Below are positions 1 through 5,315 of a stretch of 5,315 bases of DNA, in pieces (positions within the stretch are counted from its first letter, which is position 1; every line of letters starts with the position of its first letter). Source of the stretch: an uncultured Lachnospiraceae bacterium (GTDB lineage: Bacteria; Bacillota; Clostridia; Lachnospirales; Lachnospiraceae). The notes below the pieces were generated by a model that saw only the letters and a list, made by a program, of their open reading frames with translations, was not told where the DNA came from and did no database searches. The stretch lies in the NCBI GenBank assembly GCA_902797015.1, contig CADBRG010000257.1, forward strand, positions 1 to 5,315, written 5' to 3'. A program made the translations under genes and the position numbers.

Positions 1-105
1 GCGAAGCTCAACGGCTTCCTCATCTGACTCGACCAGGGCGGCGCCTTGGTCTTCGTCATATTCGGTTCTCACAGGATCGTCCCGTGGCCGGTCGGTCCTG
101 CTCAA
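1..105 (-). CDS. Possible partial reading frame at left edge, unknown product
   Basis: A frame whose last visible codon is at bases 1-3 stays open to the left edge and reads, in part, VRTEYDEDQGAALVESDEE. It is strongly acidic, and its codons mostly end in G or C. GC over bases 1-110 is about 62% by hand count, well above the restriction cassette next to it. No good start is visible: the candidates are a TTG at 103-105 and a GTG at 70-72, neither with a clear ribosome binding site. The frame also stays open upstream into the terminator hairpin. This is either the start of a gene with a weak start or the remnant of a gene interrupted when the cassette arrived. I do not recognise the product, and chance openness over 35 codons of GC-rich DNA cannot be excluded. 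Confidence 0.3.
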   Translation of the reverse strand, partial: MSRTDRPRDDPVRTEYDEDQGAALVESDEEAVELR

Positions 106-106
106 T

Positions 107-157
107 GGGCAAAACAAAAACGACCAACTTTTACGGTTGATCGCCTTTGCTTTGCCC
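107..157 (-). terminator. Long hairpin with U-rich arm, likely intrinsic terminator of the cassette
   Basis: Bases 107-128 and 136-157 form a 22-bp inverted repeat around a 7-base loop (129-135). Read as minus-strand RNA, all 22 positions pair: 18 Watson-Crick and 4 G-U. The inner 8 bp (121-128 with 136-143) are followed on the minus strand by TTTTTGTTTT (120 to 111), the usual layout of a Rho-independent terminator. The outer half of the stem consists of that U tract pairing back to the end of the vsr coding region. The ascending arm overlaps the last eight vsr codons, and the stop codon lies in the loop. The function as terminator is inferred from shape and position. Confidence 0.75.
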
Positions 158-568
158 GTTCTGTTGAAGGGTATTGATAAGACTGGTCATTGTCCCTTCA
201 AAATCCCTTTTTAATTCGCATTCCCAGAGCGTGATTGTATTCCAACCCATTTCCGTAAGCTGCTGTTCGTGAAGCTTGTCGTTTGAAACATTCTTTTCAA
301 GCTTTTCTCGCCAATAATCCAAATTGGATTTTGGCAGTCGCCCCTGTTTACATCCTTCATGCATATGCCAGAAGCACCCATTTACGAAAATAACGGTTTT
401 GTATTTCGGCAACACCACATCAGGCTTGCCCGGAAATCTTTTGTCATTCTTTCTGAAGCGGAATCCTTTTGCAAATAGATATTTCCTGACCTCTACTTCA
501 ATCTTCGTATCCTTTCCGCGAATACGGGACATATTCCAGCTTCGATGTTCGGGCGTTATGCTATCCAT
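131..568 (-). CDS. vsr: Very short patch repair endonuclease (Vsr)
   Basis: This 145-residue protein is a full-length Vsr, a mismatch endonuclease that nicks 5' of the T in a T:G mismatch arising from deamination of 5-methylcytosine and so starts repair back to C:G. The family hallmarks are clear: an N-terminal R-S-x-N-M-S-R-I-R-G-K-D-T segment (9-21), the PD of the nuclease core with catalytic Asp50, and the VNGCFWHMHEGC block (62-73). Likely zinc ligands are Cys65, His70, Cys73 and Cys117 (in LWECEL), and His68 matches the active-site His69 of E. coli Vsr. The position of E. coli His64 is Asn63 here, a variant I believe is common outside enterobacteria. The start is supported by AAGGGG eight bases upstream. 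It is the last gene of the cassette, 37 bp after the 210-residue ORF. Its presence supports the two methyltransferases making 5-methylcytosine. Its sequence context preference cannot be read from the sequence. Confidence 0.96.
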   Translation of the reverse strand: MDSITPEHRSWNMSRIRGKDTKIEVEVRKYLFAKGFRFRKNDKRFPGKPDVVLPKYKTVIFVNGCFWHMHEGCKQGRLPKSNLDYWREKLEKNVSNDKLHEQQLTEMGWNTITLWECELKRDFEGTMTSLINTLQQNGQSKGDQP

Positions 569-576
569 CTTCAGTT

Positions 577-607
577 CCCCTTATAAGATAAGCATCCAGA
601 ACGTTCT
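577..607 (-). promoter_or_regulatory. vsr leader with Shine-Dalgarno and small inverted repeats
   Basis: This covers most of the only sizeable gap inside the operon (569-605). It holds the vsr ribosome binding site AAGGGG (577-582), a short hairpin with arms 580-584 and 588-592 that covers the first bases of that site, and a perfect 10-bp palindrome AGAACGTTCT (598-607) overlapping the stop of the preceding gene. The hairpin could dampen vsr translation relative to the other genes, but it is short and AT-rich. Only the ribosome binding site is secure. Confidence 0.4.
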
Positions 608-1238
608 ATTTAATCACATACTCATAATACGGTTGTATCTTACCGATACCGTTTACAAGTTCTTGAAACAGATTTTCTTCCGCACATCCTTGAATCAGAT
701 AGCAGACCTGTGCCTTTTTATAGTTGCTATCTCTCATCAACCTCATAGCCTCTTCTCTGGATACAGTATAGATAAGATCCTTTACTCCGCTATCATTGAT
801 TGCGATAACACATCCATCAGCAAGAGGCAGATCTAAAAGACTATTATGTTTCTTTAGCGTAGCTTCATCTGCGTGCAACTCATCGATTTCCAAGGAAACC
901 CGGTATCTTGTCTCTTCTCCACACTTTTCTGCAAAAACAGAGATTCTTTCAGGGCTTTGGAAGTGTTTAACCTGTCTTAATTCTCCCCAGAAATACTCAC
1001 GTATTCTTCTCCGGCTTCCATCAAGCACATTTCTATGATATAAGCTTGCCATATCAGTTGCCGCGCCAAGCTCGAAGATTAGTTCGCCAAAAGAATCCAG
1101 TGCTTCTTTAGATGATGCATACAAAGCCACATATCGCTCCGCTTCATTCTCATCACTGACTCGCTTGGGAGCTTTGTATTCAGCACCACCATTCGTTTTT
1201 AAAACATCAAGTATTGTTTTGGGAACCTTGTTATCCAT
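606..1238 (-). CDS. Unrecognised 210-residue protein of the restriction-modification cassette
   Basis: I do not recognise this protein. It is soluble and mixed alpha/beta in appearance, with no signal peptide or membrane segment. It has a charged N-terminus (1-35), a probably helical middle (33-90) containing the basic run GSRRRIREYFW (74-84), a strand-like block RYRVSLEIDEL (111-121), and a C-terminal half (135-210) with short hydrophobic strands such as CVIAI and DLIYTV. No PD-(D/E)XK, HNH, GIY-YIG, ATPase or helix-turn-helix motif is evident. It starts 3 bp after M2 stops, with GAGGTG four to five bases upstream lying across the M2 stop codon, so translation is probably coupled. It reads cleanly with no break. 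Placement between a methyltransferase and vsr suggests a restriction-linked role, for example a second endonuclease subunit, specificity or accessory factor; this rests on context alone. Confidence 0.85.
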   Translation of the reverse strand: MDNKVPKTILDVLKTNGGAEYKAPKRVSDENEAERYVALYASSKEALDSFGELIFELGAATDMASLYHRNVLDGSRRRIREYFWGELRQVKHFQSPERISVFAEKCGEETRYRVSLEIDELHADEATLKKHNSLLDLPLADGCVIAINDSGVKDLIYTVSREEAMRLMRDSNYKKAQVCYLIQGCAEENLFQELVNGIGKIQPYYEYVIK

Positions 1239-1241
1239 TTT

Positions 1242-2204
1242 TCACCTCAATGCTTTTGAAACTGCACTTGCTACATACCAGAACATCACGGGCGGAATCG
1301 CATTTCCTAATGCTCTGTATTGAGCCGCATCACTAAGAATCAGTTTATAGTTTTCGGGGAATGATTGAATCCTCGCCACTTCTCGGGGAGTAAATCTTCT
1401 GTATCTGCCATCTACAAGCAAAACCGGGTCGGTACTGTTCAGGGAGACTTTCGCCAGATGCGCCCCAACCGTATTACACGGCTTTGTAACATCTTGAGCG
1501 CGGCCTTTGTTCATAGCCTCGCGATTTCTCATCATTCCTGCAACAGCCTTTTCGCTGAAATAATACTTTTCCGGCACATCCTGGTCCACGCAGTTTTCCA
1601 AAGCAACATAGCCGTCCTCGTTATCGATAACCACGCTCGGGAACTGAAAATCAATGTGAAGATCTTTCCTAAAGCCAACGATTATCACACGTTCTCTTTT
1701 CTGAGGAACGCCAAATGTTGCCGCATTTATTACGGTGTATTTCACATCATAGCCGCTGTCCTCAAACTCCTTGATTATCAAAGGGAAGGCTTCATGCTTA
1801 TTTGCGGTCATGATGCCTTTTACGTTTTCTGCTATGAAGCACTTGGGCTGACGATCACGGAGAATTCTACACATCTCAAAGAAAAGCATGCCTTTTTCGT
1901 CTTTGATTCCAAGCCGCTTCGGGTTTTGGGCAACAATAGAAAAAGACTGGCACGGGAAGCCGCCGGTTAGGATATCAAATTCCGGAAGCTCTTCTGACTT
2001 CACTTGCCGGATGTCCCTGTTGTCAGGCCGAAGTCCAAAATTAGCTTCAAACAGGTCACAAGCACTCTGTTCGATATCATTAGCATATACTATCTCTGTA
2101 TTGTTGGAAGAGTAGTGTTTGCCCAGATAATCGAAACCGCCGAGGATCCCGATATCAGTTCCGCCGCATCCGCAAAATAACGATGCTACTCTTAAAGTTT
2201 CCAT
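1242..2204 (-). CDS. C5-cytosine-specific DNA methyltransferase M2
   Basis: This 320-residue protein transfers a methyl group from S-adenosylmethionine to carbon 5 of cytosine in a specific DNA site. All core motifs are present: motif I ASLFCGCGGTDIG (7-19), motif IV GGFPCQS with catalytic Cys85, motif VI ENV (126-128), motif VIII FGVPQKRERV (164-173), motif IX RRFTPREVARIQSFP (269-283) and motif X ALGNAIPP (298-305). The region between VIII and IX, about 180-268, is the target-recognition domain and is short. The length is typical of a minimal type II enzyme. The start overlaps the endonuclease stop by 13 bp and has GAGGAG eight bases upstream inside the endonuclease gene. It differs clearly from M1 (GGF rather than GGP before PCQ, different recognition domain), so it is not a recent duplicate. 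The recognition sequence cannot be inferred. Confidence 0.97.
   Translation of the reverse strand: METLRVASLFCGCGGTDIGILGGFDYLGKHYSSNNTEIVYANDIEQSACDLFEANFGLRPDNRDIRQVKSEELPEFDILTGGFPCQSFSIVAQNPKRLGIKDEKGMLFFEMCRILRDRQPKCFIAENVKGIMTANKHEAFPLIIKEFEDSGYDVKYTVINAATFGVPQKRERVIIVGFRKDLHIDFQFPSVVIDNEDGYVALENCVDQDVPEKYYFSEKAVAGMMRNREAMNKGRAQDVTKPCNTVGAHLAKVSLNSTDPVLLVDGRYRRFTPREVARIQSFPENYKLILSDAAQYRALGNAIPPVMFWYVASAVSKALR
2160..2177. repeat. Copy 1 of 17-bp exact repeat over methyltransferase motif I (2161-2177)
   Basis: The 17 bases at 2161-2177 recur exactly and in the same orientation at 4660-4676. Each copy encodes the FCGCGG motif I of its methyltransferase with identical codons. Conserved protein sequence explains most of the identity; the exact codon match is the odd part. 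Confidence 0.6.
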
Positions 2205-3655
2205 GTCAGCAGCTCCTCAAATTGTCCGACTTTGGCAGGATCAAACGTGATATCAGCCCCGTCTGCGGGGACCATATCTATCTGATCGTTCTTGTATAAC
2301 CCCACAGGATCTTGGAGCAGGAACAGCTTCCTTTCATTTTTGCTCAGTAGCAGACGATAAATAAAATACCTATCATGTGTACTGCTTGCTGTATTCCACT
2401 CGTTTTTAGTAAGATGAATCCTGTTGAAATGCAACGGTTTCGCGCTGATAGTGGTCTTAACTTCGATATAGCGTTTTCTCTCGTCCAATTCAACAGAACT
2501 GATGTCATATCCAACTGCGAATTGTGTCGGTATACGCTTTATCAGATGAATGAGATCCTCTCGTCCGCCGTTCTTGACTCGCATACATTCATGACCGTGA
2601 ACCAGCCCTTCGCCGATATCTCCAATGTCTTTGGTGGAAACAGTCTCCTGCCAAGCTTCCATCCTCTGTTCAAACGCTTCCTCGCGGCTAAGGAACTCCG
2701 TAATGCGCGGACGGCCATCCTCGGACGAGCTTTCTTTCAAGGCCTTCAGTTCTTCTTCATCAGTGGCAATATAAGCCAAGATATCTGTTGAGAAGTCTGT
2801 GTTCTGAATGTCCCTATTCACATAGGAAAACCATCCATTGATGCAGTCCTTTACAGCTTCCATACTGCCTGAACGGTTTCTGATCATAGTATCATATTCA
2901 GAGAACCATTCTGTTGACTCGCAAAACTTGATAATGGTTTCTTCTTCAAGCGTATTCAGGTAATAGGTTCTGCTGTCATACGTTTTCAGAAGGTTTGCGA
3001 TCTCCATATAATCGATGATGTCTCCTGCATATCGGATTACATCACCCGTCTGATCATAATCAAGACGAAGCCGCCTGTTTTCTGCAATACGTCCCCATGT
3101 TGCAGCTACACCTTCATTATCACGAGTTACTCTGAGATCGTTAAAAACACAATGGCACACTTCGAACTTTGTGATACCAATGGCATTTCCTCCGTCCCTG
3201 TTGGCATAGCGAAGCAACTGCAGTATGTATTGCGCCGGTTTAAAATGAACACCCGCCTCTATCTGCTCCAATACATTCTTCGGTTTGATATGCGCTCCCG
3301 GATACTGGAAGTTATACAAAAATACTTTGAAGCCTTCGACCAAATCCTGATTGGATGCCAACTCTAAAGCTCTTCGTCCGGGCTTGTCTGTTGTATCTGT
3401 ATGCTCAATGAAACCGAATAATGCAGATATCTCGGTTCTCCAGTTATTTATGGTTTTGAGTTCTCTGTGAGCATTTCCGGGATAACGATATAATGCTGCA
3501 TTTACTGCTTGAACGAATTCATCAACAGGCCGTTCTCCAACACGGGCTAATTCTTCAGCAACATATATTAAAACATTTTCGATATCGCCCTTGAACCTTG
3601 GCCTGACATGGTGAATTCTAAAATAGAATTCTTCAGGGATTTTATATTCACTCAT
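2192..3655 (-). CDS. Probable type II restriction endonuclease with C-terminal DUF3883-like nuclease domain
   Basis: This 487-residue protein is the likely DNA-cutting partner of the two methyltransferases. Residues 344-435 match the pattern of DUF3883/NOV_C domains, a PD-(D/E)XK-like nuclease fold: a helix with Glu349 (GDIGEGLVHGHE), then VGYDISS with Asp384, then RYIEVKTT with Glu398 and Lys400, then a segment L-T-K-N-E-W-x-x-A (415-423) and a tyrosine-rich strand. Asp384, Glu398 and Lys400 are the predicted catalytic residues. The first 330 residues have no domain I can name; they are mostly helical in character and include a segment (118-185) that could be a winged-helix-like DNA-reading part. 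The start overlaps the M1 stop in ATGAGTGA (8 bp), with GGAG seven bases upstream. Its position between two cytosine methyltransferases is the main support for a restriction role. A modification-dependent enzyme is possible but fits the companion methyltransferases less well. Confidence 0.85.
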   Translation of the reverse strand: MSEYKIPEEFYFRIHHVRPRFKGDIENVLIYVAEELARVGERPVDEFVQAVNAALYRYPGNAHRELKTINNWRTEISALFGFIEHTDTTDKPGRRALELASNQDLVEGFKVFLYNFQYPGAHIKPKNVLEQIEAGVHFKPAQYILQLLRYANRDGGNAIGITKFEVCHCVFNDLRVTRDNEGVAATWGRIAENRRLRLDYDQTGDVIRYAGDIIDYMEIANLLKTYDSRTYYLNTLEEETIIKFCESTEWFSEYDTMIRNRSGSMEAVKDCINGWFSYVNRDIQNTDFSTDILAYIATDEEELKALKESSSEDGRPRITEFLSREEAFEQRMEAWQETVSTKDIGDIGEGLVHGHECMRVKNGGREDLIHLIKRIPTQFAVGYDISSVELDERKRYIEVKTTISAKPLHFNRIHLTKNEWNTASSTHDRYFIYRLLLSKNERKLFLLQDPVGLYKNDQIDMVPADGADITFDPAKVGQFEELLTWKL

Positions 3656-4703
3656 GATTATTCTCCAATGTCTCTATCACTTGCTTTGCGATTTCCTGTG
3701 CCATTATGGGGGGAACCGCATTTCCAACCTGCCGGAACTGCTGGGTTTTGTTTCCGAGGAAGATAAAGTCATCCGGGAACGATTGCAGTCTGGCACATTC
3801 TCTTACAGTAGGGACCCTGTTGTACTTGTAATGGAAATGATGCCTGTGTCCGGTATCAATAGTCGGAGCAGGCTTATCACTGGCAAACCTTGTCCATGCC
3901 ACATGGAAATTGCGGGTATGGGCGAATTCTTCAGGAAGGTCCTTATAGTTTCCGCCATCAGGAACTAAAGCGATTATCTCTTTCACATGGTCTGAATGAC
4001 TGGCTGCTACATGATTCCTGACAACCATAGACCTTTCGCGCATCAGGGCCTGATAGCTGTTTGTCGGCAAGGTTTCATATGCCATTTCTTCCTCGCCAAG
4101 CTCTTCGATAAGAGGGGGCAGATCAGAAAGAGCCATCTTGCAGGTGACAGTCTCATGATCCGTCGAAGGGTATTCAAAACTGCCAATTCTTGAACCGACA
4201 AAAACAACCCTTCTGCGGCTCTGCGGGACTCCATAATCAGATGCGCATAGTATGCGGTATTGGATTTCATACCCCATGTCAGTGAACTTTTCAATAATAC
4301 TGTCTTTTATCTGGCCGTTGAATAATCCGACAAGTCCCGGCACGTTTTCGATCACAAACATTTTAGGCCGAATCTCATCAACAAGCCGGATATATGAAAG
4401 ATAAAGCCTGTTTCTGGGATCATCAAATTTGCGGGGGCCAGATAAGGACATCCCCTGACAAGGCGGACCGCCAATAATGACATCTATCGTTTTGTCGCCA
4501 ATAAGCGGCTTGATATCCTTCTCATATGTGACCTGTGTAATATCCCCACAGATTGACTTCGCGCCCTTATGATTCAACTCAAATGTCTCAAGCGCTTTTG
4601 AATCATTGTCAATTCCGAGCAGGATATTAAAGCCGGCTCTTTCAAATCCGTAGGAAAGCCCGCCGCATCCGCAAAACAGGTCGATAGCATTATACTTGTT
4701 CAT
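3648..4703 (-). CDS. C5-cytosine-specific DNA methyltransferase M1
   Basis: This 351-residue enzyme (from the chosen start) methylates cytosine at carbon 5. Motifs in order: I, AIDLFCGCGGLSYGF (6-20); IV, GGPPCQGMS with catalytic Cys82; VI, ENV (119-121); VIII, YGVPQSRRRV (157-166); IX, RVPTVRECARLQSFPDDF (296-313); X, QVGNAVPP (325-332). The target-recognition region spans about 170-295 and is longer than in M2; it includes a histidine-rich stretch, DTGHRHHFHY (283-292). The frame is open to 4808, but upstream codons overlap the HTH gene. I chose the ATG at 4701-4703 because the protein then begins a few residues before motif I, as in the family. An in-frame ATG at 4713-4715 is the alternative. 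GGAAGG lies about 12 bases upstream of the chosen start, so translation may depend on reinitiation after the HTH stop, which it overlaps by 14 bp. Together with M2 it presumably protects the host from the endonuclease. Confidence 0.96.
   Translation of the reverse strand: MNKYNAIDLFCGCGGLSYGFERAGFNILLGIDNDSKALETFELNHKGAKSICGDITQVTYEKDIKPLIGDKTIDVIIGGPPCQGMSLSGPRKFDDPRNRLYLSYIRLVDEIRPKMFVIENVPGLVGLFNGQIKDSIIEKFTDMGYEIQYRILCASDYGVPQSRRRVVFVGSRIGSFEYPSTDHETVTCKMALSDLPPLIEELGEEEMAYETLPTNSYQALMRERSMVVRNHVAASHSDHVKEIIALVPDGGNYKDLPEEFAHTRNFHVAWTRFASDKPAPTIDTGHRHHFHYKYNRVPTVRECARLQSFPDDFIFLGNKTQQFRQVGNAVPPIMAQEIAKQVIETLENNHE
4660..4676. repeat. Copy 2 of 17-bp exact repeat over methyltransferase motif I
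   Basis: This is the direct-repeat partner of 2161-2177, about 2.5 kb away, again coding for motif I FCGCGG, here in M1. Recombination between the copies would remove most of M1 and the whole endonuclease and leave a hybrid methyltransferase, though 17 bp is short for homologous recombination. Confidence 0.6.
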
Positions 4704-4878
4704 TCGTGTTGACATCCTTCCGTCTTTTGTCTTCGGGTTTCTCCTTATCAGCAGGAATCGCCCATGCTTCGCCAAGCTTGAACACACCCGGGATACGACC
4801 TTCAGCACAGAGAATCTGTACTCTTCTCTGAGATATTCCCCACTTCTTTGAAGCCTGACTGGCAGTCATATATTCCAT
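4690..4878 (-). CDS. Small MerR/excisionase-like helix-turn-helix DNA-binding protein
   Basis: This 62-residue protein carries one winged helix-turn-helix of the HTH_17/MerR-excisionase type: MTASQASKKWGISQRRVQIL (4-23), then GRIPGVFKLGEAWAIP (27-42), the wing that ends in a conserved W-x-I-P and contacts DNA. The tail (43-62) is charged and probably flexible. I chose the ATG at 4876-4878 because GAGAGG lies six bases upstream. The longer ATG at 4911 would sit at the predicted transcription start with no leader. It is the first gene of the cassette, and its stop overlaps the start of M1. It is not the usual HTH_3-type controller (C) protein of restriction systems, but its position suggests it regulates the operon's own promoter, which would let modification and restriction be balanced. 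An excisionase-type role for the host element is the alternative. Confidence 0.85.
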   Translation of the reverse strand: MEYMTASQASKKWGISQRRVQILCAEGRIPGVFKLGEAWAIPADKEKPEDKRRKDVNTNEQV

Positions 4879-4916
4879 CTTGTACCTCTCTTTGAGCGCA
4901 TACATAGCCATTTGAT

Positions 4917-4945
4917 ATTATATTCGACGGGACGAACAAAAGCAA
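4917..4945 (-). promoter_or_regulatory. Sigma-70/SigA-type promoter of the restriction-modification operon
   Basis: The minus strand has a perfect TATAAT -10 box (4917-4922), a 17-bp spacer and TTGCTT as a weak -35 box (4940-4945, matching TTGACA at three of six positions). Transcription would begin near 4910 and give a leader of about 30 bases before the HTH start at 4878. The spacer holds a small inverted repeat, TTCG-N6-CGAA (4923-4936), where a repressor could bind. It is the only strong promoter I see for the six genes to its left. Confidence 0.7.
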
Positions 4946-4990
4946 TGTCTTTTTTACCCGAATCTACGTGTGTTTATTGTGCTTCATTGA

Positions 4991-5278
4991 TCAGTTTTCT
5001 ATCTGAAAACCGTTTCTCTTCGCTTGTATACTTGCCGCTTTGCGTCTTTCCTCACTGTATGGGGCGGTCAGGCGTATCGACAACCTTGCCTTGTCTATCA
5101 CATAGGACACACATCCCACATTCTTGTCCTCAACCTCAAGGCGACAGAGTGCCGGGTACTTCTTAGCGAAGTCTGCCAGTCGGCGTTTGAGTCCGGCATT
5201 GAAGGTATAGACACTGTAGGTATCGTCGCCCTCGCTGGTCAGGATGATCGTTTCTTTCTCATACTTTGTGAGCTTCAT
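4991..5278 (-). CDS. Hypothetical mobile-element-type small protein
   Basis: This 95-residue protein begins MKLTKYEKETIILTSEGDD and has no named function. It resembles, from memory, the short proteins starting MK-[IL]-TKYE-x-ET that recur in clostridial conjugative elements; that is recall, not a search. The visible layout is a beta-like N-terminus (YSVYTF, 21-26), a basic helix LKRRLADFAKKYP (30-42) followed by CRLE, a strand block CVSYVIDKARLSIRLTAP (56-73), and a basic C-terminal helix EERRKAASIQAKR (77-89). I chose the ATG at 5276-5278, which has AAGGAG nine bases upstream; the longer ATG at 5305 would place that site inside the gene. Its GC is about 53% in a sampled line, higher than the cassette. 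It is separated from the HTH gene by 112 bp with a promoter, so it probably belongs to the host element rather than the restriction operon. Confidence 0.8.
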   Translation of the reverse strand: MKLTKYEKETIILTSEGDDTYSVYTFNAGLKRRLADFAKKYPALCRLEVEDKNVGCVSYVIDKARLSIRLTAPYSEERRKAASIQAKRNGFQIEN

Positions 5279-5315
5279 ATCTTTGTACTCCTTCCGTTTT
5301 CTCATAAAGAAAGCC

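Noticed and set aside
324..836. Plus-strand open frame of 170 codons
   Set aside because: It is antisense to vsr and the 210-residue ORF, which have ribosome binding sites and, for vsr, unmistakable family motifs. Its translation is low-complexity and hydrophobic with no recognisable domain.
1365..1970. Plus-strand open frame of 201 codons
   Set aside because: It lies wholly antisense to the M2 methyltransferase and has no family motif or convincing start signal.
2375..2791. Plus-strand open frame of 138 codons inside the endonuclease gene
   Set aside because: It is antisense to the conserved nuclease domain, and its length is expected by chance for a mirrored frame of a real gene.
4043..4294. 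Minus-strand 83-codon frame inside M1
   Set aside because: It overlaps the M1 recognition region in another frame, with no ribosome binding site or domain.
4704..4808. N-terminal extension of M1
   Set aside because: The extra codons lie within the HTH gene, show no homology-like character, and have no ribosome binding site; the protein starting at 4703 begins right before motif I.
131..4945. DISARM or BREX-type phage defence system
   Set aside because: A C5 methyltransferase is present, but there is no helicase, DUF1998, PglZ, BrxL or other core gene of those systems in the window; all genes fit a type II restriction-modification operon with vsr.
4994..5010. Inverted repeat GTTTTC/GAAAAC at the end of the 95-residue gene as a terminator
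   Set aside because: The stem is 6 bp and AT-rich, and no U tract follows on the minus strand.
1..5315. CRISPR array, tRNA, rRNA, transposase or integrase
   Set aside because: I found no regularly spaced repeats, no tRNA-like cloverleaf and no recombinase motifs on either strand.

Overview
The window looks like an accessory-DNA segment from a Gram-positive anaerobe of the Clostridia, probably carried on or inserted into an integrative/conjugative-type element. The evidence is strong AGGAGG-type ribosome binding sites, moderate GC, and at the right edge a small protein of a kind I associate with clostridial mobile elements. The taxonomic placement is inference; no RNA or housekeeping gene is present to anchor it.

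Every convincing gene lies on the minus strand, so the window reads right to left. At the right edge (4991-5278) is a 95-residue element-type hypothetical protein. A 112-bp gap follows, holding a promoter with a perfect TATAAT -10 box (4917-4945). From this promoter runs a tight six-gene cassette: a 62-residue helix-turn-helix protein (4690-4878); a C5-cytosine DNA methyltransferase M1 (3648-4703); a 487-residue probable restriction endonuclease with a C-terminal DUF3883/PD-(D/E)XK-like domain (2192-3655); a second, divergent C5-cytosine methyltransferase M2 (1242-2204); a 210-residue protein I do not recognise (606-1238); and a Vsr-type very short patch repair endonuclease (131-568). The first four genes overlap by 8-14 bp, the next gap is 3 bp and the last is 37 bp, so the set is almost certainly one transcript with coupled translation. 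A long hairpin with a U-rich descending arm (107-157) closes it, overlapping the vsr 3' end.

Working model: M1 and M2 modify host DNA at the restriction site, perhaps one per strand of an asymmetric sequence or for two related sites. The DUF3883 protein cuts unmodified DNA. Vsr repairs the T:G mismatches left when 5-methylcytosine deaminates. The HTH protein is placed to regulate the cassette. The 210-residue protein is the main unknown; it could be a second restriction subunit, a specificity factor or an accessory protein.

Beyond the hairpin, bases 1-110 jump to about 62% GC and hold a reading frame running off the left edge. This marks the boundary between the cassette and different DNA. 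I see no RNA genes, CRISPR array, transposase or integrase in the window.
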